Shown: positions 13,301 to 28,100, counted from the first letter of the stretch. The stretch is DNA of 64,000 nt from Castor canadensis (GCF_047511655.1 NC_133402.1:68158951-68222950); one strand, 5' to 3'. The notes: a model not told the origin generated them from the sequence alone. Program-made: numbers and translations.

Positions 13301-16114
13301 AGTTACTACTTTTTTGTAATCCACTTCCTCTGGCAATTTGCCTGCACCTCTCCTCTGATGAAACTATTGTGAGAATTTACACCACTAGCTCCTGAATCAC
13401 AAAGTCGAGCAACCCGTACTAAGTCTCTGTGCTCCGTGGCACTGCTGGCTGTTCCATCTTCCTTAGAAGTCTGAACGTGCATCCTTACCTTCACTATACT
13501 CTTCCCTGTGATAAAATCTCCTCTGCCGCCTTCTTTTCATCTTCTTTCTTAAATGTGCACATTCCCCTGAAGCTTTGGCCCTTGAAGGTTTATTCTCCCT
13601 TGTGAGCTATTCCTCCTTGGACATTGTTCTGATGTTCTCTATGACTCCCATAACACACGGTCAGAAATAAAAGCCAGCATGTTCTTCTGATGAGCAATTC
13701 AGAATGTACTATTTTGGATAAACTTTAAATGTTTTCCAGACTTAAGGAATTACTTACCTATGATTTCACTCACTTCAACTATTAATTTTTCTTTAAAAAG
13801 TATAAACCACATAAGATTATCTTTCAATATAATTGAAAATTTATTATAAATATATCTGAAACATGCAACTCAGTTAATACAAAACAAAGAAAGAAATGGA
13901 AAATTTGAACATGGCTTTCTTCTTCCATACCTTCCAATAGTAGCTTTGCCTTCATTTTTCACAGACTGATAAATCTTTCTCTCTTCATCGGAGAGTGTGA
14001 TGTGCTGGATGAACACTTTACGTTCTGGTAACTCCAAAACAGGCTTTCCCTTGATTTTGCTTGTTTTTGTTCTTCTAAGTGTGATGTTCTTAATTAGGGA
14101 CTGTAAGCGCCTATCCAAAATACAACAGGTAATTATGTAACTTTTTCTTTCTCCATTAGCTCACCAAATGGAGCAAAAGAGGACTGCTACATAACCTTAG
14201 TGAAGGGTTTTTTTTAATTTCGTATTTGGAGTTTTATCTCATCTGATAATTACAGAGATACACTACTACCAGAGAATACTGCAGCACACACACTGAGATG
14301 TCCCCTCAGGACAGTTTCATCTTCTACACCCTGTATTTGAAGCTCTGTTCTCCACGTCCATCAACCCTTTTGTCCTGACTGTCCCAGTCCTGACATGCCC
14401 CAGTCAAAACTCAAACTCTTACCAACCAAGTACCTGTGAAGTTCAGGCGCTTTATCAAATGCTGTAAGGATGTAAATATGAGTAAGATCCTGCCTTCTGT
14501 GAGCCAAGCAAACCTTTCTCTTCAAAAGTTAAAAAAATCTTAGCCTCTCTACCATAATTAAAGGTGTAATATGAACATCACAGTTGTTTTATAAGGTAAT
14601 GAGTGCCCTCCCCCAAAAAACCATGATACGCAGATTCAGAAGAGGAATGCCTTCCTGGTTCTACAATCTTTACATTTCCTTCTCAGTATTAGGAAAAAAA
14701 GAGGCATATCAATTCTTTAGAAAATGTTTTCCCTAACAATGAAATATAAAGATAATTCCTCAACAGAGCTTACATAGTTGGTTCAGATGAATCAAGTGGA
14801 CAGCCTTGCTGAGTAGGATAGTGTCTTAAATTTTAAATCACTTTTACTGTAACTCACAGTAAGACACATTTTACTCCACCAGCAAACATACACACAGCAG
14901 AAATAAGGACTTCACAAAACAGTACTTTCGATGTTATTTTCTTATTTCTTTTTTCAATGCTGGCTACTACCTTTATAATGAATTTACAACCTGCTGGTGA
15001 GTCCCAAATCCTCAGTTTCAAAACCACTGCTCTAGACAAAAACTTGAACCACAGCAACCAAGCACATGGCAAAACACCTATCACCAAGTTTTCATTTATG
15101 TTCTCAACTTTTATCTCTGTCCACCAGAAACAAGCATCAAACTTCCTCCCAGACAACTCTGGCTGAGGTCACTGCACACTCCATCACTCGAGAACTGCTA
15201 CATAAATCTCTGCAAGACATGTGATGAAAATCCATTGTCTGTTGTCCTGTCCCTGCTCAATCTATGAACAGTGGCTTTGGGGGAACAGGGCTAACACATG
15301 AACACCACACAGTTCTGCCTTCCCTCTCGGTCCGGCTGAAATCGGAGAGAGAGGTAGTTATTGCTAAGTTTCCCCAAACAAAGGCCACCAGATTCTGAGA
15401 GTCAAAGTCACTGAAACACACACATTTTTTGGAGTCAGATAACTGGTTCCATTAATTGTGGTTAATATATCCACTGTCATAAAATTACCCACCTAAGTCC
15501 CCCTTCGTCTCCCATCGTGACGGGACGTTGTATTGTGCGATGCCACCATTCTCTATCAATAAATGGTTTAAGTTTTAAAAAGGAAAGCAGAGACCACAAG
15601 TCCTTTAAAGAATTCTGGATGGGAGTACCTAAAAACAAGAGGAAATTGTTACTGAGCCTCACTGCCAGCCCCTGTTGTACCCTGTGGGCCTGGTAAGTAG
15701 ATAATTAACAACATCCATCTTGCCATGTCCCAGAAACCACAGCTGGAAATGGATAGATACTCCGTGCCAGGCACACCACTATCCAGCTGTGACTGTAATC
15801 CTCTGCTCAACACAAACACATCTCAAAATACAGTTAATGTTTAGTCTTACTTGCTATACTAAGAAAAAACACAGACCCAGTAAATTCAACTTCCTCATTA
15901 GGTAAAGTTGCTCTTTTGGCTTTTAAATAAGCAAAAGCTACTAGTCAGTTTGTGTTCTCTTTTCTTCCTTCCAGTAAAGGTATCATGAGTAGCAAAATGC
16001 TCCAAAGTGGACAGCAGGAAAGTACAGACCCTGACTGAGCATCAGACTGCATATTCTTCCCTGAGGTTTAAGAGTAAGTACAGAAAACTAAAAGAGAGAG
16101 AACACACACACATA

Positions 16115-16166
<52 letters not shown>

Positions 16167-19100
16167 GAATAAGGACAGTGATTTTTTCCCACAAATTAAC
16201 TATAAACCAAAGACTGTTGTATCATAGGCAATTATGAAAATCAAGTTAAAGCATTTTATGAAATTATTTCTATATGATTAATGATATCCTTAAAAGAATT
16301 TTTTTTAATTTAATGCAGGACAGCCACTTTCACCATTTTTATGCAACATAGTGCTAGAAATCCTAGCTAGGGTAATCAGACAAGAGGGAAAAAAAGCACA
16401 TCCAAATTGAAAGGGAGAAAAGTCAGACTGTCGCTGTTTATGGATGACAGGATTTTACATATAGAAAACACCAAAGATTCCAATAAAAAACTGTTATACC
16501 AGGGTGTGGGGAACAGGGAACCCTTGCATACCATTGGTGGGAATGTAAATTAGTGTAGCATTATGGAAAACAGCATGGAATATTATAAAGTTGATCTCAT
16601 TGGAGGGAGAGTAGCTGGGAGGGGAGGGGGAAGAGGGAAGGCTGGCCAATGGCCAATGGTAAAGCAGATAGAAGCAAGTTCTGGTATTCTGTGGCATAGT
16701 AGGGTGACTTTAGGCAATGAGAATGTACTACACATTATTATTTTTTTTTTTTTTGGTCAGCAGCTTATTTTTTATGATTATTATGCTGGGTGGGGGGGTA
16801 TATTATGGCATTTACAAAAGTTCTTAAAAATATATCATAGTTGAATTCACCCCCTCCATCATTCTCCTTTATCCTCCCTCCCCCTCATTCCAGGAATAGT
16901 TTCAACAGATCTCATTTTTCCATTTACACACATGTGCACTATGCATTTTTTAAAAACCAGAAGGTAAATGATTCAGCAGATCTGTTTACCCTGATTTGAA
17001 CATTATATAAGGTACTCAGGTATTGAAACACCACATGGTATCCATAAATATATATAATAGATATATCCATTTTTTAAATAATTAGAAATTTTTAAAGGAC
17101 CCCAAAATTGAATGCGACAATTACCCGTCAACACCCATCTTCTTTCTGCTTCTAAATCCAGCACAGCTTTGGTCTGCTGAGCATTTGGATTTCGGATGGC
17201 ATGTCCTTCATCCAGGATCACTCTCAGCCATCTTATGCTATGTAGCGGACTATCACCTTTAGTCTAAAAGGAACGTTCATATGCATTGAGAGCACAGGAA
17301 AGTAATTTAGCATGTTCACTTAATGCCAAATGCTGTTGACTCTTCACCATCAACAATGCCTACATGTACCACACATCATTGAACAAGCTCAGAGGAGGAC
17401 TACCTCTACGACCAAGGAGACCACTGAAGAACCAGGCGCTACGTGTACTGGCCACAGTGCAGCTAAGAAGCAGTAAGCTTGCACTCGAACCCAGAGAGCT
17501 GGCTCTCTGCTGAGTCACTGCACAGGACAGACTAACAACAGTAATGACATCAAAACTGCAGTGGCAAGAACTACTTGCAGCAAGAACAACATTGCTGTCT
17601 TTTAATGAAAGGTACCTTACCAGAATACTGAAATTGTGACAAGGTATTTTCAAAAAGTTTTAGCCAAACAATTGCAATTACACAGATAAACAATTAGACT
17701 CCTAAAACCAGGGAAACTCACTGATTATAGCTACCAAAAAAAAAAAAAAAAGCTTATTGACAAACTGAGTTATTAATCAAATCATGTAACAGAAGACAAT
17801 TTCTCAGATTAAAAAAAAGAAAATAAATATACTTATAAATACTAGTTAAAATACAAATTTAAAATTCTAGGTTAAAATGTTGTAAATGGAAAATATTTCC
17901 AAGTTAGTATCTAAAGAGGGTACAACCCCCTTTTCTCCAAAGCATTTTAAAGATCCTATTTACCTTCTCTACAGTCTTAAGCATTTAGGAAGAAAAAGGG
18001 AAGAGTGTAATGTATGAATTTCAGAAACCTGAACCATGGTTCTTAAATTCAACCTTCAAAACTCTCTAAGAAGGGTGGCTCAGTGGTAGAGCAGTTGCCT
18101 AGCAAGCAAGAGACCCTGGGTTCAATCCTCACTACTAGAAAAAAAGATGAAACTAAGTACCAGCATACTTACTCCATAGTCATGAGTTAAAATATTGTAT
18201 GTAGTCAAAACAATATCCTGTTTTGAAAGCAAGGCTGGGTCTCTAATACGATCAGGACCATAATAAACATAAAAATTCAAATGCACCTCTGATTTTATAT
18301 GCTGTCCAAACTGGTCCTAAAAGAAAATTAGACATATTTTTAATAAGAAGCAGATAGGTATCAGGTTCAATGTGTACAGAAAGTGCTGTGCTAACAGTAG
18401 TGTCACAAATCAAATCACTAAAATTCCAGGAAGTCAATTTTCTGGTAGCCTAAACTACAATAACAAGGGTAATGAGGATAGCCATACTAATTGTTCTTAC
18501 GGTAAAACTGACCCATCCACACTATATGTTACATGAATTTGCCCAGCTCTACCAATGAGTAGCTAGTTTTTTGTTTTGTTTTGGGTGGGGGTAGAGCAGG
18601 GTCTTGCTATATAGCCCAGGCTGGCCTTCCTGCCTCAGTCAACCAAGTGCTGGGGATACAAGTGAGTGTACTTTACTTTCAGGGGAAAAAAAAAAATCAC
18701 CATCCTTCTTTAAAACAGAAATTAGCACTTCAAATTTTAATATTTTAATTAAAAGCTCTTTAATGCTTACAATGAGCTTGTAGACTAATAACAAAATTAA
18801 ACATTAAGGGCTGGTGAAGCGGCTCCAGTGGAAGAGCACCTGCCTAGCAAACATGAGGCCCTGAGTTCAAACCCCAGTGCTGCCAAAAAAAAAAAAAAAA
18901 GAAAAAGAAAAAAAGGATTAAACATTAAAAGAACAGTAACTAGAATGATGGCAGAGTGAATCTAATCTAATCTACTAGAAAGCAGGTGTGCCTTCCATAG
19001 TAAGCACACGGAAATGTCACAACTCGTATGTGCTGACAGAAACATTTAAAAATGAAAGAACAGAAATATTTTCAAGAATATAGGGAGAAATCTGAGCACT

Positions 19101-22100
19101 GTACCCACTCCTTCATACATTTAATGTGGGCCTACTAGCTACGTAGCATTGACCTCCACAGTGATGTGGCTAAAAAGGAAAACTAAGAACTTGGTTCTGC
19201 TCTTCTTGAGGACATAATCCATTTTAACATCCTGGTTTTTGTAATCCAGGAAAACAAGCTTGGAAGAGTTCAAGCAAGAAAAACAAGCACAATTAGAATG
19301 GAGAGAGAGGACACCAGGAAGAAACAGTTGGCCAGCTATGATGTGACAGGTGGCCAAAATGGGACCAGAACAGAGGTGAGAGAACATGTGTAAGAAGACA
19401 TTAACAGAGGAGGGACTGGTGGAACTTGTAGACTAAAGACGACAAAGATGTTCTGATACTCAAATGACCATGAAGAAAAGGCCAGTGAGGAAAACACAGG
19501 GAAATTTAGAGATGAGGAAGAGATGGCATTTATCATTTTAAAGCACTATGGTGCCCGAATGGGGACGTCCAAGTAGGTGAGGTGTACAACAGCATTTTAA
19601 AGCTATCAGTAGACCTTACGTGACATCCAGGAGTAAGGATTCTCAAAGAGAACACGTACAATGAGAAAAGGAGATGGTCAGGCACAGCCCACCAAGAGTT
19701 CACCGTTAAGAAGCCCTTAGGCTTGCAGCAGGAGAAATGACACAAAGTCTGGGGTGTGATTATAAATATTCCAGCAAAGAGAAAAGGAAAGCAAATGAGG
19801 CAGACTTCAAGCAGTTCTTTAATCTTGCTCAGGAAATGAAGAGCTCATTAAAATTTTTCACAATACTTTATCTTTCCTGAGACAAGGTCTTGCCATGTAG
19901 CCCAGGTTGGCCTCCGAACCCACAATCCTCCTGCCCCAGGCCCTCCAAGTTGCTTGGGATTACAGACATGCACCACCACACCTAACTTTTTTTTTTAATA
20001 ATATACTTCAAGGGAAAAAAGAAAATGGATTTTAATAGGAACCAGAGCACTCAGAAGCTAGGAAGATCATGAGTTTGAGGCCAGCCTGTGCTACAGCTAT
20101 GTAGCAAGTCTGCCTCAAAAAAACCAGAAGCAAACAAAAAATGAAACCAAACCCAAAACAGGAACCAGAACAAAAGCAGAGTAACAGTGGTTAGAAAGTT
20201 AGGATAGCAAACATAGAAGATATGATCTGGGAACCAAAGAACATCAGTTTCAAGAAGGAAACAAGCCTGACTATAATTCCTAATTTGTACTCATTCTATG
20301 TACAAAGGTTTAGCGATGCCTTGCACAGCAAGACAACGGAAAGGGAAGCAGGTAATATACTCAGGGAGAGGCACAAGTGACACCTAGGCCTCCCAAGGTG
20401 TGTTTCTACAGAGGTGGTAGCAAAAACCAGCCTACTGTGGGCTGAGGAGAATTAAACATAAAACAGAAAGGCAAAAACACGAAGTGAGGGTGAAGTATGA
20501 AAAAATAAAGGCCAAAATGCAGAGCATTTCTTCAAGAAATCTGCTGGGGAAGAAATTCAGTCTGAGAAGCCTGAATGGATGGGTGGCGATGACTTGGACA
20601 AAACTCAACTCTGTGGAGAAAGAACTATAGTTCCAGTATTTCTCAACAGATATCAGGCTATATATGTGCATACGTAAATGAAGGAGGGGTTTCTTCTTGA
20701 AAGGCTAAGTAACTATCTAAGTGAGTACCCAGAACTACTGCTGGTGGAAGTGGGATGGCACCCAGGTCTTGCTTATTTAACTGGATTGTTTTCCTTATTT
20801 TAAGACAAAACTAGTCAGTTTACAAATAGTCTTAAATTATACATCTTTACCATGGAGGGTGGAACACATGTAGCAGAACCAGGAATACAAACCAAATCCT
20901 GTATGATCAATTAACGTTTCTTTACTCTTCCTACTACAAATCTTCTCAATTACTTGCATTCAGCAAATACATTCCCCATTCACTTAGCAGATCCGGAATG
21001 ATGACCAAGTGCATCTCCAGCAGTGTCCTCTCTGAGATGAATGTAAGTACCATCAAGTTGTGCGTGAAGGCTTTAAAGACTTACTATCCAGTTGCTCAGC
21101 ACAGAGAGTGGACAGACGATCAGCGTTGTTCTTGGTCTCTCTTGAACCTCAGATTTCTTTGAACCCTCAGCCGCAGATGCTCCTACAAGAACAAACCGTC
21201 CACAAAACAGACTTTAGCTGTTCTTTTCCCCTAAAGTAAACAAGGTGCTTCCATGAAAAGAAACATCAAGAATTAAAAAGTAAAAGGACTTCCATCTCTA
21301 GTAACAAAGTTAAAAGGGACTGAATTTTGACTTGTCACTTTAAAAAACTAAAAATTCAGATAGTGCCCATTTATTAGAAGAGCCTGAGGATTACGACTTG
21401 GATGGGCACAAGAAGGCAATCTGTAGCACATCCTGATGGTCACAGTCACTGCAGTGAACACCTGTTTCACGCAGCTCTCTAATTTGTACGATACCTAATG
21501 GAGCAAACTTCAAGACAGACCCAATCATCCTGCTGTTCACACTTCTACAGGCCCCTTCCACATCCTACCAGGATTGGTCTCTGTGGCCAAGAGAACATGG
21601 CTGAAATTATTTATGTGGCTTACATTCCAACAGGGGAGACAACGATAGCCGTACACACAGAACAATGTCAGGTATTGGTAAGTACGAAGAAGCAATCAGG
21701 AAGTGGCCATGAGTATAAAATTGTGGGAGGAAGGGTTAGGAAGACTGTTGCTGCCTGTCTTAGGTAAACCACTGATTAGAACCCAAATGAAGCAAAACGA
21801 AAGCCAAACAAATATCCAGGGAAAGAGGGTTAGAAAGCAGTCCTTCGGTGCTAAAAGCATGGAAATCCTTATTTTCAAGAGTTTCCATCATCTAAACCTA
21901 ACATAACGGTTCCTTTTGGAGAGCTCTTTACTCGGTACTTACCACCTTTCAGTTTATTAAAGAGTATCACACAAATTTCTGATGTTTAATTCAAATGTTT
22001 CATTGTTGCTTAACATGGAGGTCCTCTTAGCCAATGGAGTGACACATTGTTGTGTCACTATTATAAACTGGGATACAACGATACCCTATTTTCCTCTCAG

Positions 22101-25100
22101 TGTGACAGTTTACTCACTCAGTAGCCAGCTAATCTCCTCAGACTCAGCCACGCCACATCCACACAAACCCTGAAAAACCTCACAATGGCTTAAGGCCTTT
22201 AAGTTCCATGACTTGAGGATTCTGCTCCTTGATAGTAAATGTGACTTAACTGTCTAAAGCTTACATTCAGAGTTTGTTTTTCTGTTTTGTTTTGTTTTTT
22301 GTTAAGTTAGCTGAGCAAGAAATTCTGTCAAATAAAAACATTTCTCCTTGGGGGGGAGGGTCCTTTCAAAGGAGAGCTAAGTGTAACTTGAATCTATGTG
22401 CACCCCTGTCCCGACTTCTTGCCTTTTCTCTATCATTGAAGTGTTTACAGTGAGGCTGGCTCCTTCATCAGCCCAGGACAGAAGAGACAGGGAGGAGCGA
22501 CACTAAGACTTAAAAATACATGTAATACTTTTAATAATGCACAAGCTTTTAATTTATGATGAAGTATGACAAACAAAAAACTGGCTCAAGTAGTAGCTCC
22601 TGACTAGCAATGTAAACCTGAGTTCAAGCCCCATACCACCAAAACTAAATAAATAAATAAATAAACCCTGAGCACACTATAATAAACATCCATGTGGTAA
22701 CAACCTGCATAAACATTTACCCATATTTGCTTCAAGTTCATTTCCTTTGTTAGGTTTTTTCTTTTCTGGATGGTACCGGGGTTTGAACTCAGGGCCTGTA
22801 CTTATTAGGGAGGGACTCTACAGTTTGAGCCACACCTCCAGCCCGTTGTTTCCTTCTTGAAAGAAAACATTTCAGTAGCTTGCACTGTGTGCCCTTTCGA
22901 TGCACGTTTTTATAGATTTACGATGTCTGCTTACCCATACGACACCCGTGTGACTGTAAGCTGCACATAACACAGTACCACACTGTACCTATGCTTCATC
23001 CGACGTGCTTTTTCTCAGTGCTCCGTGTATGACATCTCTTACTGGTAACTGTGGCTCTAGTGTTCTCACTCTCATCGATCCACACCAGCATGCTACAGGA
23101 GGAGGCTGTAATTTGTTTTCCATTTCCCTACTGGAAAACATTTACGTTGCTCCCAGCATTGTGCCGAAACAGAGCTGTAATAAGTGTTTTCCCATCTAAC
23201 TGTATGAGTCTGTAGATGTACATGGTCCATCTTCAGCTTCATTACATTCTGCCTAGTTATTCTTCATGGTAATCAACACCCCCTTCTCGAGTTCTTCTGC
23301 AGCACAACTTGCTTTCCTTGGTACTCTAAGATTTTTAAATGCTTGAAACTCAATTTGCATTTTCCCATACCTGCGTCTGTAGATCTTTTTTTGCGTTTCT
23401 CTGTAAGGACTGTGCATCCATATCCTTCAGTACCCTATTAGGTTGTCTCCTGCCGACTAATTCGTAAGGAATTCTTGCAGTGTAGATTCTAATCCTTTGT
23501 ATTACACTTACTACACAGACCTTCTTCAGCCTACCATTTTTCACTTTATGTGCCTTTTGATGCATGAAAATCTGAGATGTAGAATTTAAATATTTTCTAA
23601 GAATTTTTTTCTTTTTTGCGGTACTGGGTTTGAACTCGCATTTGCTCCATTCCACCAGCCCTCATGGATATTTTCCTTACGACTTTTTGTGTCTTGCTAA
23701 AAAAACCCACTATCTACCACAGGCCCAGCAGGCCCATGAATCCCTCTCTACTCACTGACTCCTGCTTCTATTCCAGAGATGTTTATTCTGGTTCTAACAC
23801 AGCTGTGACACTTTAATGGTCTTTCCTGTATCACTGCTATGTGACTGCAGCAGAAAGGGGCTTCTATGCATGAACTTAATTCTATCAACCAAAAAGTTCC
23901 ATATTTCTTTAAATTTCTAAAATTAGAGTCAAGAGTATCTGAAATTTCTAGTTTATTCTTAGGCCAAAAGTTAACTCTTTTTCTCATGGGTTAACTCAAA
24001 TAATACCTTCGTAAACAGGCCCCCTCAATCAATCTTTATTGCATTTATTCGATTCTTCCTTTTCTTCTCACCCCTCAGCATTTAACATTACATATTTACT
24101 TATCTGCTGTCTGTCCCCACTGGTGCGTTAAAGACCCATGAGCACAGACTTTGCCCTATGTCCATCATTTAAGAGACCCAGTGCAGGGACATCGTTTGTC
24201 CTGGATCTTTAACCTTAGTTCTCTCTCTTCTAACCTCAAATGTGTACACTCTTAAACACTGCTGTTTTCCTATACTGCTGTTTTCCTACGCACTACAAAA
24301 CACAAAACTAGGATAAAAGTAAGTGATAGAAGGTTAATGTGATTAACATACAATGTACACATGTGTGAGATACCACGGTGAAACCCTCTTGAACAATCAA
24401 TCTGCACATAAGAAAATGAAATCAGGAAGGTAAAATCAGGTCCTGCTTAGGGGTGGAAACCAGTGGAAGGGAGAGGGTAAATGGAGAGGGTGAATACAGT
24501 GGATGTATTTTGTATTTATGTATGAAAATAAAATGAAATCTGTTGAAACTATTCTAAGAAGGGGGTGGAGGGGAGGGAGAAGGGGGTGGAGGGTGAACTA
24601 ACTAAGATATATTGGAAGTACATGTGAAAACGGCGCAACGCCCCCAACAACTATTACATGTTACAAAAAAGTTCTAATAAAGATCACTAACATTCCCAAA
24701 TGAAAAGCAAATTCTAATACTCCAAATTAAATCCTTACTACAATTTAATCCAAATTAAGCTAAGCTTTAAGTAACTATAAGTTATTTTGTGCCTTCACTA
24801 GAAGAAATACCTTTGCTGCTCAAGAGAAAGAACAGAAAGAACCCCCATGATATTTTGGCCTTTGTAAAGCAAGCGCAGTAAACAAAGCACAAGACATAGT
24901 TCTTTTCCTTTTTGCTACTTCCTAAACTTCTTGGAGTATGATTTTTCTAACTTGTGCGATTTCACTTTTTTTCATTGAAAGAGAAAAAACAAAATAAAAG
25001 GTAACAGTAGCAGACCACCTGACCTTTCTTCACCACTTTCTTCTTTGCCATGGAGGCAGACGAAGCTATCGCACGTGCAAAGGCACCGTCTTCTTTCACC

Positions 25101-28100
25101 TTAGAAGGCCCTGCTGAAAGAAAAGAATCGCAATCATGAAGACGTTCTCAGATTCTGTCTTTCCTGAGCTTAGGGACAGGCACTTTCTGAGGACGGGAAA
25201 TGCAATACAACTTCTACAGTCCCTATTTTAACAGATTACTAAATAAAAGTACTACTTGGTAATCAAAACTGCCACCTCTGATACTAAGCACATCTCTCCA
25301 ACTCAGAGCAGTAATGTAAGCAGCCACTCTAGGGCTGCTGGTTCTTCTGAGGAAAAGAAGTGAGAGGGGCAGCAGGCACTCGCAAAGTGATTTGGCTCTC
25401 AGAAAAACAATCTCTCAAGGAAACAGGTGTTTGACTCCTAGTGATAAGGCTGCCAAATTTTCAGATTAGTTCTATAGTAGTGATCAGTTATTTTCCATAT
25501 GTAATACAATTTCTCAACTAACAGGAATACAATATGGTCTGCATTAAAGGAAAATAAAGTATGCTTTAAAGGAAAAGATGACAATGATTATTTTTACAAC
25601 TGTGTAATAAGGTGAATACTGGCAAGAAGGCACACCAAGCTAACTTTGTTAATTGCTATCTATGCATAGGATATACTGTCTTATTGAAGCTGTAAGTGTT
25701 AAAAAGTATATTGTCCGTTAGATTTTAATTTAAACTATTCATTGAATGTGCTTTGTCTAATACATATGCTTAAGTTCCGTGAAGAATTAGACATGCAAAT
25801 CAGCAGGGTTTTACTTTAATAATCTCTAAGTATGGATAATGACTATGGAGAAGTATAATACACATACCTTTTACCCTACTTTTAGTCTCTGATGGCACAT
25901 TTTTCAGTCTGCCTAAAATCCAAACCAGAAAACACATAAAAATGGCACACTAGAAAATAAGAATAAAGGATACATTACCAAACCAAATGTCTACACGTTA
26001 CCTTTCATTTTCTGTGGCAACTCGTTTGTCTCAATGTCCTCAGAGTCACTGCTTTCAATGTACTGGACAGCAATTTTTCTTCTAAAATTAAGTGCACATA
26101 AATTTTTTATCAATCCAAACCAAAAAAAATAGGATATAGCAACACGCTTAATAAACACAACACACATGCTTTTGTCCCTGCTTTTGAAATTTTTTCAAGG
26201 GAAAGATTGACAAATGAATATTAATCTGCTAAACGTATTTTACAGTACCACTGACCTCATTTTAATAATGAGTTCAGCATATAAATGAGAACATTTATAT
26301 GAAACTATAAAAACAATTGACTCTTATCAGAGCTAATACTTCTAACTCTCCTAAGCCTCAGCTTTCTGACTTGGAAAATGGCAGTAAAAATGCAATCCAT
26401 CTTAAAGCATAAAATGTTACTGCATACACAAGTCCCTAGAACAGTTAATATGTCTAGATTAGCAATAACAGGAATGCTGACTGTCCTTGTCACAGTTTTC
26501 CCCATGTCCTTTCCTCCGATCTAGCTTACCTAAAGTGCTCTGCTACCCAGTGTTATGGTCAGTATCATATCTGTAGATACTGATGGTATACTGCACAATT
26601 TAACAAAAGCCCAGTATTTAGACATACTTCAGAGAATAAAGTAAGTTTTTTAAATTAACATATGTAAGGTAAGATTAGAGGGGAATGATGTGTTTTATTC
26701 AAATTCTCCCTAAATTCTAATCTATGTTAGTATAATACTGTCCCATAAGTAACTTTATCACGTCTTATTACCATTACTGGTGAAGTGAGAAAGAACTGGA
26801 AATATCAAAGAATGCCTTTGTCAAGCCATCCAGTAAGTATTCTTCAGCTTTCATCCCCTAAAATCCATAAAGAAAACCCTTCTAAAGTCTCAACAGAAAC
26901 AGAAACCCCAAGAGCTAGACCTTAGTTCCTAGGTGAAATAGGAAAAAAGTGATAAAAGAGTGATTATTAATAATTAACAATTTACTTCTACAGATCAGTA
27001 TTACTTTTCTTCACTTGTAAAATGAGAACACCCTACCTAAGTCAGGATGATTTGCAATATGAAATAACTGTTTGAGATATTATAGTCATCTCTTCTTTTT
27101 ATATAAGAAAATAGAGTTTAAATAAACAAATTTCAAATAATCAAACCGCAATAGTTTACCTTTTGGGGCGCGAGTTAGATAACTCTGACATGGGATACTT
27201 TTTCTTCTCCTTGGTATCCGAAATACTGGGTTCTTCACTACCTCTAGATTCTTCTATTTCAAAGAAAAGGACAAATACACAGATAATTACCAAAGTGTCT
27301 TAAAATCATTGTTTTCCAACCACTGATTTTCCATTTTCTTAACTACTTTGCCCTTTTAAGCCCCCGTTCTCTCAATGAAACAAACAGCCAGCTCCTCTTT
27401 GTACTGTTCCTAAACTAGGATTTACCCATTAGGTAGCACCCTGAATTTGTTATGACCCTCTTTCCCCAACAGTCATCCAGTCAAACCCCATACTGGCTGA
27501 ACTTTCTTCTGTACCACGGCAGATAAGAGCTGCTAGAAAACAACACAACAACAAAACAAAACAGGTGCTGTTATAAATTTACATTTCTAAGTCTTAGCCG
27601 TGAAGCTGTGACTTCATGTCCCTTAGTAGCTCCTTCCTTATCACTGTTTGGCTCCCCTAGCTAGTCTCTAGAATAATCCACACATTGGATCGTCTGCCTG
27701 GATTCTAATTCCTTTTATTCCCAGATACTCTACTGGAATTCTCCAGTTTGGTGGAGAGATAGATGATTGGGAAAATATAAAGCAAGTATCAGCAGGTCAC
27801 ACTCAGAGCTAAAGCTTACCTTTGCTGAGTCCCTCCACCTTCTCACTGGCCCTGTTTCCTCCAGGTCTTGCAGCCTCATTGAGAACACTACAGTCCTTAC
27901 ATTCCTGGGTGAAAAGGCAGATTTCCTCAATGGCACTACTGTCAGTTTTAAGTGAACTGAAATGAATCCTGTATTATGTCGCTCTACTTTCCTAAAAGAA
28001 AACCACCTGATTCTGGAGCAATGGCAGCGAGGGAGGTGAGTAAAAATATGCAAATCAATTCAAAATTTTTGCACTAGTATCTCAAAAATGAAGACTAGCT

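Larger units (their letters stand above)
10489..13930 (-). other. HLTF intron 18
   Basis: Contains a (GA)n tract (11506-11525), a MIR (11640-11860), an L2 3' end (12070-12625) and a likely further ancient LINE fragment (12910-13660). 10490-11500 shows nothing recognisable. Confidence 0.75.
15629..17124 (-). other. HLTF intron 16
   Basis: Holds a (CA)n microsatellite (16101-16164), a plus-strand L1 ORF2/3' fragment (16310-16735) and an inverted L1 3' end with A-tract (16737-16900). Confidence 0.8.
18317..21084 (-). other. HLTF intron 14
   Basis: Contains an inverted B1 (18590-18668), an ID (18807-18915), an inverted B1 (19869-20000) and a B1 (20036-20110). 19,080-19,780 carries long minus-strand open frames but resembles an old interspersed repeat rather than a gene. 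Confidence 0.7.
21183..25023 (-). other. HLTF intron 13
   Basis: Holds ID units (22580-22664, 22766-22848 inverted, 23612-23664 inverted), an L1-like fragment (22860-23250), an L2 fragment (24010-24190) and L1 3' UTR-type sequence (24330-24690). 21,240-22,560 shows nothing recognisable. Confidence 0.7.

Noticed and set aside
19080-19780. Cluster of minus-strand open frames in HLTF intron 14
   Set aside because: No domain, no splice-linked continuity and repeat-like wording. Treated as intron.
27730-28053. 107-codon minus-strand frame overlapping HLTF exon 9
   Set aside because: Wrong frame. The HLTF frame of exon 9 is shorter and ends at the GTAAGC donor with the G-L-S-K motif of human HLTF.
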